From positions 248,001-312,000 of the forward strand of contig JAFGUF010000031.1 of assembly GCA_016938675.1 (NCBI GenBank): 64,000 nt of DNA. Direction: 5' to 3'. The notes under the pieces are model-generated. The model made no database searches and was not told the DNA's origin. It saw only the letters and a program-made list of their open reading frames with translations. Made by a program: the position numbers and the translations under genes. This DNA comes from Clostridia bacterium. GTDB lineage: Bacteria; Bacillota; Clostridia; Christensenellales; UMGS416. Of the stretch, positions 1 through 8,002 are shown in pieces. The stretch's first letter is position 1, and every line of letters starts with the position of its first letter.

Positions 1-2
1 TG

Positions 3-152
3 GATAAAAAGTACGCAGGCAGCGGAAGGGTGCTAATCAGGCCATCGGGCACGGAGAATCTGGTACGGGTTATGATAGAAGGCGTTGACCAGGATGTGAT
101 AAAGCAGGACGCGGAGAGCCTGGCAGAGCTCATCAAGAAGAACCTCGTATAG
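3..152 (+). CDS. glmM: Phosphoglucosamine mutase, C-terminal fragment
   Basis: Only the last 49 codons lie in the window; the gene begins upstream. The tail carries the [15 protein letters not shown] phosphate-binding loop typical of the fourth domain of alpha-phosphohexomutases. GlmM converts glucosamine-6-phosphate to glucosamine-1-phosphate for UDP-GlcNAc synthesis in the cytoplasm. The next gene is glmS, the preceding step of the same pathway, and a glmM-glmS order is common in Gram-positive bacteria, which supports GlmM over other phosphohexomutases. Confidence 0.88.
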   Translation, partial: DKKYAGSGRVLIRPSGTENLVRVMIEGVDQDVIKQDAESLAELIKKNLV

Positions 153-202
153 CAGAAAAAAAGAAAGAGGTGATATAAAAAAGAAAATGACAATTGAATA
201 CT

Positions 203-378
203 AGCGCCAGACCCTTATAGATATTTGAATAAAAATCTTTAGGGTGACGAGGACAGGGTTAATCGAAAATTCGGCGGGTGCCCTGCGGCAGTTATGTCAG
301 CCGTCAAAATCTCTACAAAAGCACATTGGAAACAGGTGAACAAAGTGGGATGGACATACAGAGACTTAACGAGTATGT
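203..378 (+). ncRNA. glmS self-cleaving ribozyme (glucosamine-6-phosphate sensor)
   Basis: The leader of glmS contains the conserved blocks of the glmS ribozyme in order: AGCGCCAGA (203-211, cleavage expected between A203 and G204), GACGAGGACAGGGTTAATCGA (from about 245), TTCGGCGGGTGCCCT (270-284) and CAGCCGTCAAAAT, followed by a variable P3-P4 region. In known members, binding of glucosamine-6-phosphate triggers cleavage of the glmS mRNA and its degradation, giving feedback control. The 3' limit is approximate. Confidence 0.93.
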
Positions 379-404
379 GGTAAGTATATTTATTATACTT
401 TTGC

Positions 405-432
405 AGTACACCATAAGGGTGTGCTTTTTTTA
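405..432 (+). terminator. Intrinsic terminator between ribozyme and glmS
   Basis: AGTACACC (405-412) pairs with GGTGTGCT (418-425; one G-U pair) around a five-base loop, followed by a run of seven T. It sits after the ribozyme and before the glmS start, so it could act as an attenuator. A weak TTGAAA...TAAAAT promoter-like pair (433-460, 16-base spacer) follows. Confidence 0.6.
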
Positions 433-484
433 TTGAAATTTCGCGTACTCAGTGTAAAATTTTATTTTTGAAAGGGAACTAATT

Positions 485-2317
485 ATGTGTGGAATAGTTG
501 GATATATCGGAGAGAAGAAATCAACAGATGTTTTATTGGACGGGCTTTCAAAGCTGGAGTACAGAGGCTATGACTCAGCAGGAGTAGCAGTATTAAGCGG
601 CGACAAGATGGAAATCAGGAAGAAGAAGGGCAGACTCAAGGTTCTTGGGGATGACCTTATAAAAATGCCGATTGAGGGCGGCATGGGAATAGGCCACACA
701 AGGTGGGCAACCCACGGTGCACCATCAGATGAGAACGCCCATCCGCACGCAACAGCCAGCGGAGACATAGCGGTGGTTCACAACGGCATAATAGAAAACT
801 ACATGAAATTAAAAGACTATCTGGGAACAAAAGGCTATACCTTTGTTTCGCAGACAGACACAGAAGTAATTGCCCACCTGATAGACCACTATTACGAAGG
901 CAGCCTTTATGAAGCGGTACAGGAAGCTATGAAGCGCCTAGAGGGCAGCTATGCACTTGCAGTAATATCCAAAAAAGACCCCGACGAGCTTATCGCAGTG
1001 CGCAAGGATTCACCGCTTATTATAGGGCTGGGTGAAGGCGAAAACTTCATAGCCAGCGACATACCGGCTATACTAGCATATACGAGGAATGTATACCTAT
1101 TAAATGATGATGAAGTAGCTAGGGTAAGAAAAGACGGTGTGGATGTTTTCGATAAATACGGCATACCGGTGCAGCATGACATATTCAAGGTTGACTGGGA
1201 TGTTGAAGCGGCAGAGAAGGGCGGATACCAGCACTTCATGATCAAGGAAATCCACGAAGAGCCAAAGGCGCTTAAGGATACTTTATCGCCAAGGATAACC
1301 AAGGAAGGGGAAATAGACCTTAAAAATCTTGATATAAGCCACAGAAAGATAAAGAATATCCAAAAAATTGTTATAGTAGCCTGCGGAACGGCATATCATG
1401 CGGGGCTTGTAGCCAAGTACGCCTTTGAGGAGAAACTGCGCATACCGGTTGAGATAGACATTGCATCCGAATATAGATACAGGAATCCCATTGTAGGGCC
1501 GGATGATCTGTATATCATAATAAGCCAGTCAGGGGAAACGGCGGACACCATGGCAGCCATGAGGATGGCAAAAAAAGAAGGAGCGCAGATACTGGCAATT
1601 ACCAATGTAGTTGGCTCTACGCTATCGAGAGAGGCTGACTATGTAATGTATACATGGGCGGGCCCGGAAATAGCGGTGGCCTCCACGAAGGCATACACAA
1701 CGCAGCTATTGTGCCTCTACCTTCTGATGCTGGAATTCGGAAAGGTTCGCGGAGCAATAGATGAGCTGGACTACGCTGCGTACATAACGGAGCTTAAAGC
1801 AATACCGGCAAAAGCAGCGGAGATAATAACAGAAGACAGCATAAAGCAGATAATGAAAAGTGCGCATAAGCACTGTACTGTTGAGGACACATATTTCCTT
1901 GGCAGAAATCTGGACTATGCAGTTGCACTGGAGGGCTCACTGAAGCTGAAGGAAATATCCTATATTCATTCGGAGGCTTTCCCTGCGGGTGAACTAAAGC
2001 ACGGCCCGATTGCCCTGATAGAGGACAACACTCTGGTTATAACAATTGCCACACAGGAGAGGCTTTTTGAAAAGACTGTATCTAATATTAAGGAAGTCAA
2101 GGCGCGCGGGGCGTATGTGCTTGCAATAACAACAGAGAAAGCTGATCTCATTAGAGACCTGGCTGATGAAATAATTCTTGTTCCGGAGACTATGAATATT
2201 TTCATGCCGATACTTTCTGTTATCCCAACGCAGCTTTTTGCCTATTACTGTTCAGTGGAAAGAGGCATAGACGTGGACAAGCCCAGAAACCTTGCAAAAT
2301 CGGTAACTGTTGAATAA
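485..2317 (+). CDS. glmS: Glutamine-fructose-6-phosphate aminotransferase (isomerizing)
   Basis: Makes glucosamine-6-phosphate from fructose-6-phosphate and glutamine, the entry step to UDP-GlcNAc for peptidoglycan. The 610-residue length is normal. The N-terminal class II glutaminase begins MCGIVGYIG, with Cys2 as nucleophile after Met removal, HTRWATHG at 71-78 and HNGIIENY near 99-106. Two SIS sugar-isomerase domains follow (from about 285 and 455; VACGTAYHAG and SQSGETADT are visible), and it ends in the usual DKPRNLAKSVTVE. The start is preceded by AAAGGGA. It lies directly after glmM and behind the ribozyme, so glucosamine-6-phosphate feedback on the mRNA is expected. Confidence 0.97.
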   Translation: MCGIVGYIGEKKSTDVLLDGLSKLEYRGYDSAGVAVLSGDKMEIRKKKGRLKVLGDDLIKMPIEGGMGIGHTRWATHGAPSDENAHPHATASGDIAVVHNGIIENYMKLKDYLGTKGYTFVSQTDTEVIAHLIDHYYEGSLYEAVQEAMKRLEGSYALAVISKKDPDELIAVRKDSPLIIGLGEGENFIASDIPAILAYTRNVYLLNDDEVARVRKDGVDVFDKYGIPVQHDIFKVDWDVEAAEKGGYQHFMIKEIHEEPKALKDTLSPRITKEGEIDLKNLDISHRKIKNIQKIVIVACGTAYHAGLVAKYAFEEKLRIPVEIDIASEYRYRNPIVGPDDLYIIISQSGETADTMAAMRMAKKEGAQILAITNVVGSTLSREADYVMYTWAGPEIAVASTKAYTTQLLCLYLLMLEFGKVRGAIDELDYAAYITELKAIPAKAAEIITEDSIKQIMKSAHKHCTVEDTYFLGRNLDYAVALEGSLKLKEISYIHSEAFPAGELKHGPIALIEDNTLVITIATQERLFEKTVSNIKEVKARGAYVLAITTEKADLIRDLADEIILVPETMNIFMPILSVIPTQLFAYYCSVERGIDVDKPRNLAKSVTVE

Positions 2318-2364
2318 ATAGAAAAATCGCAGATAAAATGATATAATATATAAGAAAAAACACA

Positions 2365-2400
2365 ATCCTGCTGCATTCATTCACAGATATGCAGCGGGAT
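2365..2400 (+). terminator. Strong hairpin after glmS, probable terminator
   Basis: ATCCTGCTGCAT (2365-2376) pairs along its full 12 bases with ATGCAGCGGGAT (2389-2400; one G-U pair). The T-run (CTTTTTA) starts about seven bases after the stem, so termination may be inefficient. Confidence 0.45.
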
Positions 2401-2471
2401 ATAACGCTTTTTAGGTGATTTGTCTATTCAACTTGCCTGATTGAGAAGCGGCACAAAAAACAGGAGAGAAT

Positions 2472-3272
2472 ATGTTTGACACCCAAGATTTAAGAGGATT
2501 AATTTTAGCAAGGAAATCCGTAAGAACCTATTCAGGAAGGCCTCTTACAGATGAACAGATATGGCAGATAAAAAGCTTCATAAACAACCCGGATAACAGA
2601 AAGGGTATATTTGGCTCTGTTCGGTTTGAGTTGCTTGAAAACAAAAAAGACACAGTTTTCGGAGCATACGGCGATATAATAGGAGCTCCGTATTACATAG
2701 CAGTAATTACTCAGAATAATAAGGAGGCTCTTTTGGACGCAGGATATACTTTTGAAAGAGTTGTTTTGTATGCAGAGAGTATTGGGCTGAGCACATGCTG
2801 GCTTGCAGCGACTTCGTTCAACAGGAATGAAGCAGAGTTGAAGGTTGGCTTGAATGAAGGCGAGATTATAGCGGCCATATCTCCGATAGGCGAAAAGGCA
2901 GAAAAGCAGTCAGATGTTGAGATTTTAGACAGGCTTAAGCTTAAGTCAGACAGCAGGCTGGAATTTGATACTCTTTTTGCTGACGCGCAAAGCGGCGGGA
3001 AAATAAAGGATTCGGCAACAAGAGAGATATTTCAAATGGTTAGAATGGCACCAAGTGCCCTCAACAATCAGCCGTGGAGAGTAGTTATAGACGAAGGTGT
3101 CGCTCACTTTTATGTAATACGTAAGTTTTTCCTGCATTTAAAATATGATTTTCAGATGCTGGATTTAGGCGCTGCTGTATATCATTACTGTACATCGGCG
3201 AATAAATATAATTGCTTCCAGCATAATCCGCATTCCAAAAATGATTTGGAGTATGTAATAAGCGTAAAATGA
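2472..3272 (+). CDS. Nitroreductase-family protein (TM1586-like)
   Basis: A 266-residue protein of the FMN-binding nitroreductase fold. The N-terminal LARKSVRTYSGRPL and the later REIFQMVRMAPSALNNQPWR segment are the two phosphate/FMN-contact regions seen when the fold is duplicated in one chain, as in the putative TM nitroreductase group (inferred from family knowledge). No dedicated substrate can be read from sequence; such proteins reduce nitro groups, quinones or flavins with NAD(P)H. GGAGAGAAT precedes the ATG. The neighbouring rlmD follows after 23 bases in the same direction, so they may be co-transcribed. Confidence 0.75.
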   Translation: MFDTQDLRGLILARKSVRTYSGRPLTDEQIWQIKSFINNPDNRKGIFGSVRFELLENKKDTVFGAYGDIIGAPYYIAVITQNNKEALLDAGYTFERVVLYAESIGLSTCWLAATSFNRNEAELKVGLNEGEIIAAISPIGEKAEKQSDVEILDRLKLKSDSRLEFDTLFADAQSGGKIKDSATREIFQMVRMAPSALNNQPWRVVIDEGVAHFYVIRKFFLHLKYDFQMLDLGAAVYHYCTSANKYNCFQHNPHSKNDLEYVISVK

Positions 3273-3295
3273 TGAAAGAATAAAGGAGCCTGACT

Positions 3296-4648
3296 ATGCC
3301 TGCCATTCCTGTAAAAGAAGGACAGACTATTAAGACACATATTGTTTCAATTAATGCCCACGGACAGGGAGTAGCAAAAGTAGAGGGCTATGTTGTGTTT
3401 ATTAATGATGCTCTGCCGGGAGAGGACTGCACGGTAAGGGTGACAAAGGCTCTTGCAAAGTATGGCTATGGCAAGCTGATCTCTAGAGATAACGAATCTA
3501 AACTCAGGGTTAAGCCAAAATGCGCTGACTACAATAGCTGCGGAGGCTGCCACCTGCAGCACATCAGCTACAAAGGCCAGCTGCTGCTAAAGCAAAAAAA
3601 TGTGATGGATGCATTCAGCAAAGCCAGGCTGGACATAAAGGATAAAATACTCCCTACCATAGGCATGAATAACCCGTGGCACTACAGGAACAAAGTAGTC
3701 TTCAATATTGAGAAGAAAAAAGGCAATGCGGCTATGGGCATGTATGGCGCTGGCAGCCATCAGCTGGCTGAAATAGACCAATGTCATATAATAGATGAAA
3801 AGCTCAATGTTTTGCTTACTGTGGTGCGTGCGCACCTAAAATATCTCTACGCTAAGGAGGCTCTTTCTGTGCTGCCATTTGACAAGGTGTTTGGCAGGGT
3901 GGGCAAAGATAGACAGATGATGGCCGGGGTTATAGGCAGCGGCGATGTACCCAGATATATTGATTCGTTGGTTGTTAACCTACGCAGGGCAAATAATGAC
4001 ATCGTATCAATTTTTCACAACAAGTCAAATGATGACAGCGGCAATCTATCAAGAGATAATACCTTCCTTTGGGGCAGGACCGCGATTGAAGGCGGAATAG
4101 GCGGGATGGAATTTGATATTTCTCCCAATTCATTTTTTCAGGTAAATACTTCTCAGACACTTAAGCTCTATGACACAGTGAAGGAATGCTGTGCGCTCAC
4201 CGGAAGTGAAACTGTATTTGACCTTTACTGCGGAGTGGGGACTATAGGAATGCATTTGGCAGACGGCGCAAAAAAGGTATACGGGATTGAGTCCGTTGTG
4301 GAGTCCGTGGAGGATGCACAAAAGAACGCCAAAAGAAACAATGTACGCAATATTGAATTCCTAAAGGGCGACTGCGAGAAGATGCTGCCGTCGCTTGTTA
4401 ATTCGGATATCCGGCCGGACGTTATAATAATGGACCCTCCCAGAAAAGGAAGCAGCGCAAAGCTGCTGGATGTGATAGCAAAAACCGAGTGTAAAAAGGT
4501 GGTTTACGTTTCCTGCAACCCTGCAACACTTGCTAGGGATGCAAAGATACTTGGCGATAAAGGCTACAGCATAGAAAAAGTCCAGCCAGTTGATATGTTT
4601 CCGCATACTTACCATGTTGAGTGTGTTTGTTTGCTGACCAGGCACTAG
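3296..4648 (+). CDS. rlmD: 23S rRNA (uracil-C5)-methyltransferase, RlmD/TrmA family
   Basis: SAM-dependent RNA m5U methyltransferase of 450 residues. An N-terminal TRAM RNA-binding domain (about 8-65) is followed by the iron-sulfur motif C76-x5-C82-GG-C85-HLQH and a likely fourth ligand in DQCHII. The Rossmann domain has FDLYCGVGTIG for SAM and IIMDPPRKGS, and the catalytic cysteine lies in VYVSCNPATLARD near the end. Paralogues in Gram-positive bacteria (RlmCD, RlmD, TrmA-like) differ in target base, so the exact uridine is uncertain. AAAGGAG lies upstream of the ATG. Confidence 0.88.
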   Translation: MPAIPVKEGQTIKTHIVSINAHGQGVAKVEGYVVFINDALPGEDCTVRVTKALAKYGYGKLISRDNESKLRVKPKCADYNSCGGCHLQHISYKGQLLLKQKNVMDAFSKARLDIKDKILPTIGMNNPWHYRNKVVFNIEKKKGNAAMGMYGAGSHQLAEIDQCHIIDEKLNVLLTVVRAHLKYLYAKEALSVLPFDKVFGRVGKDRQMMAGVIGSGDVPRYIDSLVVNLRRANNDIVSIFHNKSNDDSGNLSRDNTFLWGRTAIEGGIGGMEFDISPNSFFQVNTSQTLKLYDTVKECCALTGSETVFDLYCGVGTIGMHLADGAKKVYGIESVVESVEDAQKNAKRNNVRNIEFLKGDCEKMLPSLVNSDIRPDVIIMDPPRKGSSAKLLDVIAKTECKKVVYVSCNPATLARDAKILGDKGYSIEKVQPVDMFPHTYHVECVCLLTRH

Positions 4649-4665
4649 CGAATGTAATAAAGGTT

Positions 4666-4704
4666 CTCATACTATACTCAGCCAGATAGTTATATGAGTT
4701 TTTA
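4666..4704 (+). terminator. Possible terminator after rlmD
   Basis: CTCATACTAT and ATAGTTATATGAG can pair with a small bulge and are followed by TTTTTAG. The remainder of the 245-base gap up to 4893 shows no recognisable element. Confidence 0.35.
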
Positions 4705-4893
4705 GTCTGTTAAAAAGAAATAGTACTTTCTGATCACCTATTAAAAGTGCACTTTGCAAAAATAGTCGAGCAATTTAGCAAAAGATAGGTTGCTTGTATA
4801 TGGATTGTGAAGTAATTTGAATGTCATATTGATATGTTAAGAACAAACTAATACAAAGTAACAGTGTAAATTATTAATAAGGAGAATCTTATT

Positions 4894-5299
4894 TTGAAAT
4901 ATTCAGGGTCGTGCCTTTGCGGTGAAGTCACTTTCGAAATAGAAGGAGATTTTGAAGATTTTTATCTTTGTCATTGCGAGCGATGCCGAAAGGATACAGG
5001 TTCAGCACATGCAGCCAATCTGTTTTCCTCTACAGCAAAGTTAAAAATGGCTCACTGGCCAAGAAAAATCTAAAACTTTTAACTTTCGCTCAGAAGGGCA
5101 CATAAAATGTTTCTGTACAATTTGCGGGTCGGCTCTCCCCAACATACAAATGGATGGTAAACTGCTGGTGGTCCCTGCGGGAAGTCTTGATAGTGATATA
5201 AACATAAAGCCAAAAGGACATATATATTATGGACGTAAAGCAAACTGGGATACGGAGCTGGAGAAAGCACCAAAGTTTGAAGAACTCCCGAATGAATAA
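4894..5299 (+). pseudogene. GFA-family zinc protein, broken by a one-base frameshift
   Basis: Starting at TTG 4894 (GGAG upstream), the frame reads SGSCLCGEVTFEI and then CHCERCRKDTGSAH, the CxCG and CHCxxCRK zinc motifs of the GFA (glutathione-dependent formaldehyde-activating enzyme/centromere protein V-like) family. It stops at 5071-5073. From about 5047 the +1-shifted frame continues the same domain: CFCTICGSALPN (third zinc motif) and on to the stop at 5297-5299. Removing one A from the AAAAA run at 5043-5047 restores one reading frame of about 134 residues. Either a true inactivating mutation or a sequencing error in a homopolymer. Intact members are small Zn proteins of mostly unknown substrate. 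Confidence 0.8.
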
Positions 5300-5344
5300 A
5301 AATAAGAATACTTGATATATTGTGATAGAGTGGGAGGAGTAACC

Positions 5345-7303
5345 TTGAAAAGAGCATACTATTCAAGTAATGTGAATGAATTTTTACAAAAAAGCAATTT
5401 CGCCATATTTGGTGAAATAACAAGTAATGATCAATTTGCATCTGAAGATTTGCAGAAAAACACATGGAAAAAAGAAATTGAAATATTGAAACGGGAACTT
5501 GCCGATTTAGAAGACGGGCATTTATTATTTGAATATACTATTCCTCGTATAGGTAATAGAATAGATAACGTTCTTTTATATAAAGGTATAGTCTTTCTTT
5601 TGGAGTTCAAGGTTGGGGAAAAAAGATATCCGAATTATGCTATTGAACAAGTAACGGATTATGCCTTAGATTTAAGCTATTTTCACAAAGAAAGCCATGA
5701 TAAGCTTTTGGTTCCGATTCTTATAAGCACAAAAGCTCCAGAGAAGTTTCAGAAAGTCGAATGGATAAAAAATAATATTCTTGAACCTTGTTGTTGCAAC
5801 GAATTCAATATTGGAAAATGCATTTCTCAGGTAACGTCGGTTTTCAAAAGAGATAAGTTTAGTTATGAAGATTGGACCAATTCTATATATATGCCTACAC
5901 CAACTATCATTGAGGCTGCGCAGGCATTGTATATGGGCCATAACGTCAAGGATATTTCTAGAAGCGATGCAACAGCAAAAAATCTAAATCATACAACGAA
6001 TGCTATAAATCAAATAATTGATTATAGTAAAGCTAATGATAAAAAATCCATTTGCTTTGTTACTGGTGTTCCAGGCGCGGGCAAAACTTTAGCGGGGCTT
6101 AATATAGCTATCGAGCGGCAAAAAGTAGATGAAGAAGAACATGCGGTTTTCTTATCTGGAAACGGACCATTAGTAAATGTTTTGCAAGAAGCCCTGGCAC
6201 GTGATGATGTGCAAAGAAATGGCGTTAAAAAAACGGAAGCATCGAGGAAAGCAAAAGAATTCATTCAAATTATTCACCACTTTAGAGATGACGCGATTTC
6301 AGTAAACACACCCCCTATTGAGAGAGTTGCAATATTTGATGAAGCACAGAGAGCTTGGGATGAGAGAAACTTGGCTGACTTTATGAAAAGAAAAAAGGGC
6401 GTTTTGGATTTTAATATGTCAGAGCCAGAATTTTTGATAAGCATACTTAATCGGCATAAAGGATGGACCACAATAATATGCTTAATAGGTGGAGGACAAG
6501 AGATTAACAAGGGTGAATCAGCAGGGATTTCTGGGTGGTTTGAATCTTTAAGAAAGAATTACAGTGATTGGGATGTTTACATATCTGATAAAATAACGGA
6601 TGCTGAATACTCAAAAGGCAATGATTTTTCAGAACTAACAAAGGGGATTAATTACGAAATTATTGAAGACCTACATCTGGCTGTATCGCTTCGTTCTTTT
6701 AGAAGTGAGAATGTTGCATCTTTCGTTAAGGCTCTTCTAGATATAGACAAGGCTAAGGCTAAAAAACTATACGAACAATTTAACCAAGATTATCCAATAT
6801 GTATCACAAGAGATATTGAGAAAGCTAAAAACTGGGTTAAGGAGAAAGCAAACGGTTCAGAAAGGTTTGGGATTACTGCGAGCTCTGGCGCTAGAAGGCT
6901 AAGGAAGTATGGGATATGGGTGCAAAATAATATTGACGCGCCCAACTGGTTTCTTAATGGTAAAGACGATGTGCGCTCCTCATTTTTTTTAGAAGAAACT
7001 GCCACGGAGTTTGATATTCAGGGTCTGGAGCTTGATTGGACAATTGTTTGCTGGGGTGCAAATTTTAGATTTAACAAAAACTGTTTCGAATACTACAATT
7101 TTAACGGAACAAAGTGGCAGAACATAAATAAAGAAGAGAACCTGCTTTATCTAAAAAATGCTTATCGCGTACTTCTGACTCGGGCGAGACAAGGTTTAGT
7201 AATATTTATTCCAAGTGGCGACGAAAATGATGTTACTATGCAGCCTGATTTTTATGATGGCGCATATAATTACTTAAAGGAAATTGGGATAGAAGAAATC
7301 TAA
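5345..7303 (+). CDS. Nuclease-helicase fusion: PD-(D/E)XK domain plus DUF2075 SF1 helicase
   Basis: A 652-residue protein counted from TTG 5345, chosen because GGGAGGA lies seven bases upstream; an in-frame start at 5312 lacks such a site. Residues 60-180 look like a PD-(D/E)XK nuclease: Asp74 (RIDN), then Glu87-Phe-Lys89 in a hydrophobic strand, then a helix with Gln and Tyr (EQVTDYALDL). Residues 235-640 form a superfamily 1 NTPase of the DUF2075 type: Walker A GVPGAGKT (241-248), Walker B FDEAQRAW (DEAQ 332-335), a GGGQEI motif III, FDIQGLELD, and motif VI RVLLTRAR (from about 608). Helicase-nuclease fusions are frequent in antiviral and repair systems, but no defined role is assignable here. 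It stands alone, in visibly AT-rich DNA after a broken gene, which suggests transfer. Confidence 0.8.
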   Translation: MKRAYYSSNVNEFLQKSNFAIFGEITSNDQFASEDLQKNTWKKEIEILKRELADLEDGHLLFEYTIPRIGNRIDNVLLYKGIVFLLEFKVGEKRYPNYAIEQVTDYALDLSYFHKESHDKLLVPILISTKAPEKFQKVEWIKNNILEPCCCNEFNIGKCISQVTSVFKRDKFSYEDWTNSIYMPTPTIIEAAQALYMGHNVKDISRSDATAKNLNHTTNAINQIIDYSKANDKKSICFVTGVPGAGKTLAGLNIAIERQKVDEEEHAVFLSGNGPLVNVLQEALARDDVQRNGVKKTEASRKAKEFIQIIHHFRDDAISVNTPPIERVAIFDEAQRAWDERNLADFMKRKKGVLDFNMSEPEFLISILNRHKGWTTIICLIGGGQEINKGESAGISGWFESLRKNYSDWDVYISDKITDAEYSKGNDFSELTKGINYEIIEDLHLAVSLRSFRSENVASFVKALLDIDKAKAKKLYEQFNQDYPICITRDIEKAKNWVKEKANGSERFGITASSGARRLRKYGIWVQNNIDAPNWFLNGKDDVRSSFFLEETATEFDIQGLELDWTIVCWGANFRFNKNCFEYYNFNGTKWQNINKEENLLYLKNAYRVLLTRARQGLVIFIPSGDENDVTMQPDFYDGAYNYLKEIGIEEI

Positions 7304-7426
7304 TGCCTATTATTTTTATAATCAATTATATTACTATTTACTCCTAACCCATTATCATTTATCCACGGTTGACTAAAATAAAAACATATTCTATTATTAA
7401 TTATCAGTTCACCCGAGGTAAATAGT

Positions 7427-7972
7427 ATGATTAATGAAATACTTGAGTACAACAAAGCATTTGTAGAAAAGAAAATGTATGAAGAATTCATAACCAGCAA
7501 ATACCCCGATAAAAAGCTGGCTGTTGTGTCATGCATGGATACCAGGCTTACTGAACTTCTGCCTGCAGCGCTGGGCATAAAAAATGGCGATGCTAAATTT
7601 ATTAAGAATGCTGGCGGCGTTATATCCCATCCGTTCGGCAGCGTAATGAGAAGCCTGCTGATCGCGGTTTATGATCTGGAGGTAACAGAAATACTGATAA
7701 TAGGCCATACGGACTGCGGCGCAAGGCACACAGACGGCAAAAAGATGATAGAAAAAATGAAGAGCCGTGGGATATCGCAGGATAACATTGATTTAATGAA
7801 CTACTGCGGGGTGGATTTCGGCTTATGGCTCAGCGGCTTTGATGACCTGGATGTTTCTATAAGGAAATCAGTAGAGATAATCAAAAAGCATCCTCTGATG
7901 CCGGATAAGGTTGCTGTATATGGCTTGGTTATAGATTCTGTTACAGGGGAGCTAAGAAAAGTTGTCGGATAA
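7427..7972 (+). CDS. Beta-class carbonic anhydrase
   Basis: Interconverts CO2 and bicarbonate in the cytoplasm. The 181-residue protein has the zinc and catalytic motif CMDTR (Cys36, Asp38, Arg40) and the second zinc pair in GHTDCG (His94, Cys97). KNAGG at 60-64 is also typical. The shortish length and sequence fit the small clostridial/mycobacterial-like beta-CA branch. GAGGTAAATAGT precedes the ATG. It is followed after 30 bases by a radical SAM gene, possibly in the same transcript. Confidence 0.9.
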   Translation: MINEILEYNKAFVEKKMYEEFITSKYPDKKLAVVSCMDTRLTELLPAALGIKNGDAKFIKNAGGVISHPFGSVMRSLLIAVYDLEVTEILIIGHTDCGARHTDGKKMIEKMKSRGISQDNIDLMNYCGVDFGLWLSGFDDLDVSIRKSVEIIKKHPLMPDKVAVYGLVIDSVTGELRKVVG

Positions 7973-8002
7973 TCTTTGTTCCGATAAAATGAAAGGCGAT
8001 AT

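Noticed and set aside
949-1302. Long - strand frame inside glmS
   Set aside because: Shadow of glmS codon bias; Ser-rich composition and no start signal.
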